Positions 7,424 to 11,381 of a stretch of 11,381 nt of DNA are shown here, piece by piece; positions within the stretch are counted from its first letter, which is position 1, and the number at the start of each line of letters is the position of its first letter. Origin of the DNA: Methylobacter sp. Its GTDB lineage: Bacteria > Pseudomonadota > Gammaproteobacteria > Methylococcales > Methylomonadaceae. Under the pieces are notes generated by a model, which was not told the origin of the DNA, searched no databases, and was given only the letters and a program-made list of their open reading frames with translations. The stretch covers positions 1 to 11,381 of the forward strand of contig PMJA01000056.1 in the NCBI GenBank assembly GCA_003158415.1, given 5' to 3'. Position numbers and translations under genes: made by a program.

Positions 7424-7954
7424 ATGGGTAGAAGTCGCTACACCATCACCGAACCCGATAAGCCGCACTTTATGACATGCACGGTGATGGAATGGCTACC
7501 CGTTTTTACCCGCCCTGATACAGTACAAATAGTGCTTGATTGCTGGCGTTATCAAAGAGAACATGAGGCCTTAAAACTCTATGGCTACGTTATTTTAGAA
7601 AACCATTTACATTTTATTGCCCAAGCGAAAAATCTGAACAAATGTGTGCATAGCTTTAAATCCTTTACCGCTAGGCAACTAATTGACTACTTACAGGCAC
7701 ACCATGCTGAGCGCTTATTAACACGCTTGCGTTTTTCCAAACGGGCGCACAAAACCGACCGGGAATATCAGTTTTGGCAAGAAGGTGTTCACGCGGAGCT
7801 TGTATTTAGTGAGGCTATGATGCGTGAGAAATTAGACTATATTCATGCTAATCCGGTAAAACGTGGCTATGTCCGTTTACCGGAACATTGGCGATATTCA
7901 AGTGCCAGTCATTATGCAGGCTTGGAAAGTTTAATTGAGGTGGATTCATGGTAA
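7424..7954 (+). CDS. REP-associated tyrosine transposase (RAYT), Y1/HUH family
   Basis: RAYTs are single-domain Y1 transposases that cut and join single-stranded REP DNA and are thought to spread REP sequences; most are domesticated single-copy genes. This 176-residue protein shows the HUH pair as HLH in ENHLHFIAQ (residues 59-67) and the likely nucleophile Y139 in EKLDYIHANPVKRGYV, the hallmark C-terminal motif of the family. FWQEGVHAELV (about 118-128) is another family segment, and the N-terminus PHFMTCTVMEWLPVFTRPD is also typical. The catalytic residues are all present, so it may be active. Start ATG 7424 lies 25 bp after the left REP; the Shine-Dalgarno is weak. It stops 5 bp before the right REP. 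Neighbouring inverted REPs are its presumed substrates. Confidence 0.93.
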   Translation: MGRSRYTITEPDKPHFMTCTVMEWLPVFTRPDTVQIVLDCWRYQREHEALKLYGYVILENHLHFIAQAKNLNKCVHSFKSFTARQLIDYLQAHHAERLLTRLRFSKRAHKTDREYQFWQEGVHAELVFSEAMMREKLDYIHANPVKRGYVRLPEHWRYSSASHYAGLESLIEVDSW

Positions 7955-7959
7955 AAGAA

Positions 7960-8009
7960 GACGCTGGAGCGTCAACGGCGGCATTCCCACGCAGAGCGTG
8001 GGAACGATG
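7960..8009 (-). repeat. Right REP element, inverted copy
   Basis: The inner hairpin is GACGCT (7960-7965), loop GG, AGCGTC (7968-7973), 6 bp perfect. The outer hairpin is TTCCCACGC (7984-7992), loop AGA, GCGTGGGAA (7996-8004), 9 bp perfect. The outer block 7982-8009 is the reverse complement of 7348-7375 except for one loop base. The inner hairpins of left and right share the GACGCT/AACGCT core with CC/GG loops but differ in length. It begins 5 bp after the transposase stop, and its stem could also serve to end that transcript. Confidence 0.85.
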
Positions 8010-8038
8010 AAAAGAGTTTCAATAAAAAGGGATAGATT

Positions 8039-8545
8039 ATGAATATTTGAACGAAAATTGTAGCTGTAATTACAGTTTCACTAAGCTTTACTTCAATGTC
8101 ATTAGCGGAAGAAGAGTATTTTGTCCTGAATGTTCCAAACAAGGTTATCGAACTCCCTAAATCTAATTGGAGCAAACTAGACGATCCGTCAGGATATGCC
8201 AAAAACTATGGAGAAAAAGCCAAATCGGAATGGCATGAGTTCAACCGTGTTGTTACAGTATTCTTAACACCAATGTCAATTGATCGCCGTGTTGGTTTGA
8301 AAATATCTGAATATGAGTATCTTGATTTTTTAGTTGTACACCCTGGGCTAGTGACAGTCCAGACTCGAATGGATAAGGGTAAGTATTGGGTTTTATGCCG
8401 AGAAACATTTAAGCCGAAAAAAACCGTAGGAATTGACATATCAAAATATAAACCTTATCTCTCTAATGAAGAAATTAAAATAGTTTGGTCGGCCTATGTT
8501 GAAGAAATTGATGAAACCAGGAAAATCCTTAATTTGGAATTTTAG
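8039..8545 (+). pseudogene. Unrecognised secreted protein gene with an in-frame stop in the signal peptide
   Basis: ATG 8039 has a good Shine-Dalgarno (AAAAAGG, ending at 8030, 8-base spacing). It reads M-N-I-stop (TGA 8048-8050), then in the same frame TKIVAVITVSLSFTSMSLA followed by EEEYF: a clear hydrophobic signal-peptide core with a plausible cleavage site after SLA. The mature part of about 145 residues runs to TAG 8543-8545 and is hydrophilic, with NWSKLDDPSGYAKNYGEKAK, a lone cysteine (VLCRETF) and WSAYVEEIDETRKIL. I recognise no family. The intact-looking mature region suggests recent inactivation by one base change. Alternatives are re-initiation at ATG 8096, which would give a 149-residue form lacking most of the signal peptide, or a sequencing error. 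Base use is AT-richer than edd and eda, suggesting acquired DNA. Confidence 0.65.
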
Positions 8546-8586
8546 AGCTATAAGATGAACTGACGAAGAAAGCCCATGTTTCGCGA

Positions 8587-8615
8587 TTGATGTGCTTCGT
8601 ATCTCTACCCATACT
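8587..8615 (+). promoter_or_regulatory. Candidate sigma-70 promoter for eda-gltA
   Basis: TTGATG (8587-8592) and CATACT (8610-8615) are each 4-of-6 matches to -35 and -10 boxes, with an ideal 17-bp spacer. The start would fall near 8622, giving a leader of about 25 bases before the eda ATG. With edd 1.6 kb upstream and mobile DNA between, eda needs a promoter of its own, which makes this position sensible. The element matches are modest. The rest of 8546-8646 shows no gene and no clear terminator. Confidence 0.3.
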
Positions 8616-8646
8616 ACAAACAAAAACCTAACTTAAAAATAAAACC

Positions 8647-9297
8647 ATGAATACAAACCACTGGAAAATCCAACCCACAGACGTTTTAAACGCAGGCCCG
8701 GTCATGCCGGTCATGGTCATACAAAACCTGGATGATGCCGTACCGTTGGCCAAAGCCCTGGTTGCAGGCGGTATTAAAGTGCTGGAAATCACCTTGCGCA
8801 CGCCTGTTGCGCTGGAGGCCATCCGGCTTATCAGCCAGGAAGTCAAAGATGCGATCGTCGGTGCAGGCACGATTACCACGCCCGAACAGTTAAAAGCGGC
8901 CGAAGAGGCTGGCGCGGTTTTCGCCATCAGCCCCGGCCTGACGCCGACCTTGCTGGCCGCGGCCAAAGCGGGTAATATCGCCTTGATTCCCGGCATAGCT
9001 ACGCTGTCGGAACTGATGCTGGGCATGGAGTACGGCCTGGATCATTTCAAATTTTTTCCGGCGGAAGCCGCAGGCGGTATTCCGATGCTGAAAGCCATCG
9101 CAGGACCTATTCCGCAAGTGACTTTTTGCCCGACCGGCGGCATTTCGCCTGAAAATTACAGCGCCTATTTAGCATTAAGCAATGTCGCTTGTGTGGGCGG
9201 TTCCTGGCTGGCCCCGGCGGATGCGGTAAAATCTAAAAACTGGGCTAAAGTGACTGAATTGGCAAAGCTTGCCATTGCCAATGCGGCTCACGTTTGA
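8647..9297 (+). CDS. eda: KDPG aldolase (2-dehydro-3-deoxy-phosphogluconate aldolase)
   Basis: Eda splits KDPG into pyruvate and glyceraldehyde 3-phosphate, the last ED step; many homologues also act on 4-hydroxy-2-oxoglutarate. The 216-residue protein is a class I aldolase. The Schiff-base lysine is K135 in DHFKFFPAE, the catalytic glutamate is E47 in VLEITLRT, and the phosphate-binding segment is [34 protein letters not shown] and [13 protein letters not shown] also match the E. coli enzyme closely. ATG 8647 gives the normal N-terminus ([14 protein letters not shown]). The Shine-Dalgarno is poor, since the leader is A-rich. It is separated from edd by toxin-antitoxin debris, a transposase and a broken gene, and is followed after 39 bp by gltA. 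Confidence 0.96.
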   Translation: MNTNHWKIQPTDVLNAGPVMPVMVIQNLDDAVPLAKALVAGGIKVLEITLRTPVALEAIRLISQEVKDAIVGAGTITTPEQLKAAEEAGAVFAISPGLTPTLLAAAKAGNIALIPGIATLSELMLGMEYGLDHFKFFPAEAAGGIPMLKAIAGPIPQVTFCPTGGISPENYSAYLALSNVACVGGSWLAPADAVKSKNWAKVTELAKLAIANAAHV

Positions 9298-9336
9298 TCT
9301 ATCCTACGCCACACCGTTTTTAAAAGAGAGAAAGCC

Positions 9337-10638
9337 ATGACTAATCCACGCAGCCTTACCTTAAACGAGAACGGTCAGCCTTTATGTGAGCTGCCGATTT
9401 TATCCGGCTCAACAGGGCCCGACGTCATCGATGTCCAGACGCTGTATAAAGAAACAGGCCTATTTACTTACGACCCCGGCTTTACCTCTACCGCCAGTTG
9501 CAGTTCCACCATCACTTACATCGACGGCGAAGCGGGCATATTGCTTTATCGCGGTTACCCGATTGAACAACTGGCGGAAAAATGTACCTTTCTGGAAGTC
9601 TGCTATTTATTGCTGAATGGCGAGTTGCCCAATAACGCCGAAATGCAGGAGTTTGAAGGCACTATCACGCTGCATACGATGGTGCATGACCAGCTCACCA
9701 ACTTCTTCAAAGGCTTTCGTCGCGATGCCCATCCGATGGCCATTATGGTGGCCGTCGTCGGCGCCTTGTCGGCGTTTTATCATGATGCGCTGGATATAAA
9801 GTCTAAAAACCATCGTGACTTAAGCGCCATTCGCCTGATTGCCAAAGTCCCGACTATCGTGGCTATGTGCCACCGATACAGCACAGGCCTGCCGTTTATG
9901 TACCCGCAAAACAAGCTCAGTTATGTGGAAAACTTTATGCGCATGTTGCTGGCGACCCCGTGCGATGATTTTGTACCCAACCCGGTCTTGGTACGTGCAT
10001 TGGATAGAATCTTGATCCTGCATGCCGATCATGAACAAAACGCGTCCACCTCAACCGTCCGCCTGGCCGGTTCCAGCGGTGCCAACCCTTACGCCTGCGT
10101 TACTGCGGGTATAGCCTGTCTTTGGGGCGCGGCTCACGGCGGTGCTAACGAAGCCGTGCTCAACATGCTGACAGAAATCGGCGATGTTTCGCGTATCCCG
10201 GAGTATATCAACAAGGCCAAGGATAAAAACGACCCGTTCAGGCTCATGGGCTTCGGTCACCGTGTCTATAAAAATCACGATCCACGCGCTACCTTGATGC
10301 GGGCAACCTGTCATGAAGTACTCACCGAACTGGGATTACATGACGACAAGCTATTTAAACTGGCGCTGGAGCTGGAACGCATTGCGCTCGAAGATAATTA
10401 CTTTATCGAGAAAAAACTATACCCGAATGTCGATTTTTATTCAGGCATCGTCCTGCATGCCTTAGGCATACCCACCAATATGTTTACCGCCATGTTCGCC
10501 ATGGGACGGACTGTAGGCTGGATTGCGCATTGGGATGAAATGATTGCGGATCCTGATCAAAAAATCGGCCGACCCAGACAACTGTATACCGGCGCGACCC
10601 GGCGGGATGTGCCCGAACAGCATGGTAAAAATGACTAA
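9337..10638 (+). CDS. gltA: Citrate synthase (type II, GltA-like)
   Basis: GltA condenses acetyl-CoA with oxaloacetate to citrate at the entry to the TCA cycle. The 433-residue length and sequence fit the proteobacterial hexameric type, which is commonly inhibited by NADH. The N-terminal domain has [20 protein letters not shown] and [15 protein letters not shown]. Catalytic residues are visible as H267 ([11 protein letters not shown]), H308 ([15 protein letters not shown]) and D366 (NVDFYSG). The motif [20 protein letters not shown] is also present. ATG 9337 follows an AGAGA-type Shine-Dalgarno. It lies 39 bp after eda, and a response regulator begins 13 bp after it, suggesting one transcript. 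The grouping links ED-derived pyruvate to the TCA cycle, an inference from position. Confidence 0.96.
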   Translation: MTNPRSLTLNENGQPLCELPILSGSTGPDVIDVQTLYKETGLFTYDPGFTSTASCSSTITYIDGEAGILLYRGYPIEQLAEKCTFLEVCYLLLNGELPNNAEMQEFEGTITLHTMVHDQLTNFFKGFRRDAHPMAIMVAVVGALSAFYHDALDIKSKNHRDLSAIRLIAKVPTIVAMCHRYSTGLPFMYPQNKLSYVENFMRMLLATPCDDFVPNPVLVRALDRILILHADHEQNASTSTVRLAGSSGANPYACVTAGIACLWGAAHGGANEAVLNMLTEIGDVSRIPEYINKAKDKNDPFRLMGFGHRVYKNHDPRATLMRATCHEVLTELGLHDDKLFKLALELERIALEDNYFIEKKLYPNVDFYSGIVLHALGIPTNMFTAMFAMGRTVGWIAHWDEMIADPDQKIGRPRQLYTGATRRDVPEQHGKND

Positions 10639-10651
10639 TTCTGGAGGATAA

Positions 10652-11320
10652 GTGCGCCTGTTACTGGTTGAAGATGATGAAATATTGGGCGACGGTCTGG
10701 TTGCCGGTTTAAAAATGGAAGGTTATGCAGTCGATTGGCTAACCAACGGCAAGCTGGCCGACGAGGCTTTAAAACTCAATAGCTATGAGCTGATTGTATT
10801 GGATCTGAACTTGCCCGATATGGACGGCATGGCGATTTTGCGGGCGTTAAGAAGCCGCAAGGATGAAACCCCGGTCATGGTGCTAACGGCTAAAGACACC
10901 ATTCCTGACCGGGTGTTGGGCTTGGATAGCGGCGCGGATGATTTTGTTATTAAGCCGTTTGAATTGGATGAAGTCTGCGCCCGGTTAAGGGCGTTGGCCA
11001 GACGTAGCGAGGGGCGTAGTGCTCCGACTATCGAGTATAAAGGTATCGTTCTTGATCCCGCATCCCATCAGGTGGTCTATCACAACGAAAAGGTGGAGCT
11101 GTCGCAAAAAGAATTTGAGGTACTGAGCTTTCTGATGAGCAACATCGGCAAGGTGGTTTCGCGTTCTCGGCTGGAAGAAAGTCTGTATTCGTGGGAATCC
11201 GATGTAGAAAGCAATACCGTTGAAGTTCACATCCATTATCTACGCAAAAAACTCGATCCTGCGCTCATTCGCACCGTCAGAGGCGTGGGCTATATTATCG
11301 ATAATGAAGACGAGTCATGA
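10652..11320 (+). CDS. OmpR-family response regulator (QseB/PmrA/TctD-like)
   Basis: This is a phosphorylation-activated transcription factor of 222 residues. The receiver domain (1-115) has the acidic pair in LLVEDDE (5-11), phospho-acceptor D51 in IVLDLNLPDMDG, the switch residue T79 in VLTAKD, and K101 in VIKPFELDE. The C-terminal winged-helix domain (about 125-217) has ELSQKEFEVLSFLM, the recognition region ESNTVEVHIHYLRKKL, and RTVRGVGYI. The N-terminus MRLLLVEDDEILGDGLVAGL and lack of a PhoB-type LDWMLPG motif place it with the QseB/PmrA/TctD group; the exact regulon cannot be read from sequence. The start is GTG 10652, with a strong GGAGGA (10643-10648) at short spacing. It is 13 bp downstream of gltA and overlaps its kinase gene by 4 bp, so the pair is probably co-expressed with citrate synthase. 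Confidence 0.9.
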   Translation: MRLLLVEDDEILGDGLVAGLKMEGYAVDWLTNGKLADEALKLNSYELIVLDLNLPDMDGMAILRALRSRKDETPVMVLTAKDTIPDRVLGLDSGADDFVIKPFELDEVCARLRALARRSEGRSAPTIEYKGIVLDPASHQVVYHNEKVELSQKEFEVLSFLMSNIGKVVSRSRLEESLYSWESDVESNTVEVHIHYLRKKLDPALIRTVRGVGYIIDNEDES

Positions 11321-11381
11321 ATTACTCCCTTCGGCAATTATTGTTGGTCAGCCTGCTTTCCGCCTCCATGCTGATCTGGGG
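11317..11381 (+). CDS. Sensor histidine kinase, N-terminal fragment (right-edge partial)
   Basis: ATG 11317 overlaps the regulator stop codon in an ATGA arrangement and runs to the window edge. The 21 residues, MNYSLRQLLLVSLLSASMLI plus W, form a short basic N-terminus and the start of a transmembrane helix, as in membrane sensor kinases of the QseC/PmrB/TctE type. No catalytic domain is inside the window. The call rests on the overlap with an OmpR-family regulator and the membrane segment. It is the presumed phosphodonor for the upstream regulator; the signal sensed is unknown. Confidence 0.7.
   Translation, partial: MNYSLRQLLLVSLLSASMLIW

Larger units (their letters stand above)
7348..8009 (+). 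mobile_element. RAYT transposase unit framed by inverted REPs
   Basis: A single transposase gene fills the space between two inverted REP elements: outer hairpins at 7353-7373 and 7984-8004, smaller hairpins inside at 7382-7399 and 7960-7973. Both outer blocks start with CATCG and end with TG when each is read from its outer end. RAYT genes are known to be framed by inverted REPs of the type they act on. The unit interrupts the antitoxin-like gene and lies between edd and eda. No target-site duplication was found next to the outer blocks, as expected for HUH-type single-strand transposition. Exact element ends are taken from the repeats. Confidence 0.75.

Noticed and set aside
7348..8009. CRISPR-like repeats
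   Set aside because: There are only two copies, inverted, and framing a transposase gene, which is the REP/RAYT arrangement and not an array.
8048..8050. TGA as a selenocysteine codon
   Set aside because: Position 4 of a signal peptide is not a plausible selenocysteine site, and no convincing selenocysteine hairpin follows; a nonsense mutation is simpler.
7972..8202. A minus-strand ORF containing SFPRSAWECRR
   Set aside because: That peptide is simply the REP hairpin read as protein; the rest is antisense to the interrupted secreted-protein gene.

Overview
The window looks like chromosome of a gammaproteobacterium. Gene content and the type of repeat fit a methanotroph-like member of the Methylococcales, but that placement is an inference from gene content, not a database match. 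Well over half of the window is core metabolism and signalling with typical proteobacterial proteins: PhoB-PhoR, the Entner-Doudoroff (ED) enzymes Zwf, Edd and Eda, citrate synthase, and a second OmpR-family two-component pair. The two ends of interest are accessory: an AT-richer left end (about 1-1480) and a patch between edd and eda (about 7050-8640).

Left end: the tail of an unidentified protein runs in from the left edge (1-185). On the minus strand follow a DUF5710-type small protein, a possible 42-residue ORF, and a YgjP-type zinc metalloprotein. An AT-rich intergenic region with a 19-bp palindrome and a candidate -10 box then leads into phoB-phoR (1488-3463), the phosphate-starvation response pair, 5 bp apart.

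Centre: after a 257-bp gap with a possible extended -10 promoter, zwf (3721-5190) and edd (5228-7048) lie 37 bp apart and turn glucose 6-phosphate into 2-keto-3-deoxy-6-phosphogluconate (KDPG), apart from the lactonase step, for which no gene is present. The expected next gene, eda, is about 1.6 kb further on. The intervening DNA holds (i) the debris of a BrnT/BrnA-like toxin-antitoxin pair, (ii) a REP-associated tyrosine transposase (RAYT) framed by two inverted REP hairpin elements, the left one cutting off the antitoxin, and (iii) an unrecognised secreted-protein gene whose signal peptide contains an in-frame TGA at codon 4.

Right end: eda (8647-9297) makes pyruvate and glyceraldehyde 3-phosphate. 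gltA (9337-10638) follows after 39 bp, so the region links ED pyruvate to entry of acetyl-CoA into the TCA cycle. Only 13 bp after gltA starts an OmpR-family response regulator (GTG start, strong Shine-Dalgarno), overlapping by 4 bp a sensor kinase gene cut by the right edge. eda-gltA-regulator-kinase is a probable operon. No tRNA, rRNA or CRISPR array was seen. The most interesting items are the RAYT/REP unit in the toxin-antitoxin remnant, the stop-interrupted signal peptide, the coupling of a two-component system to gltA, and the small ORF with its palindrome.
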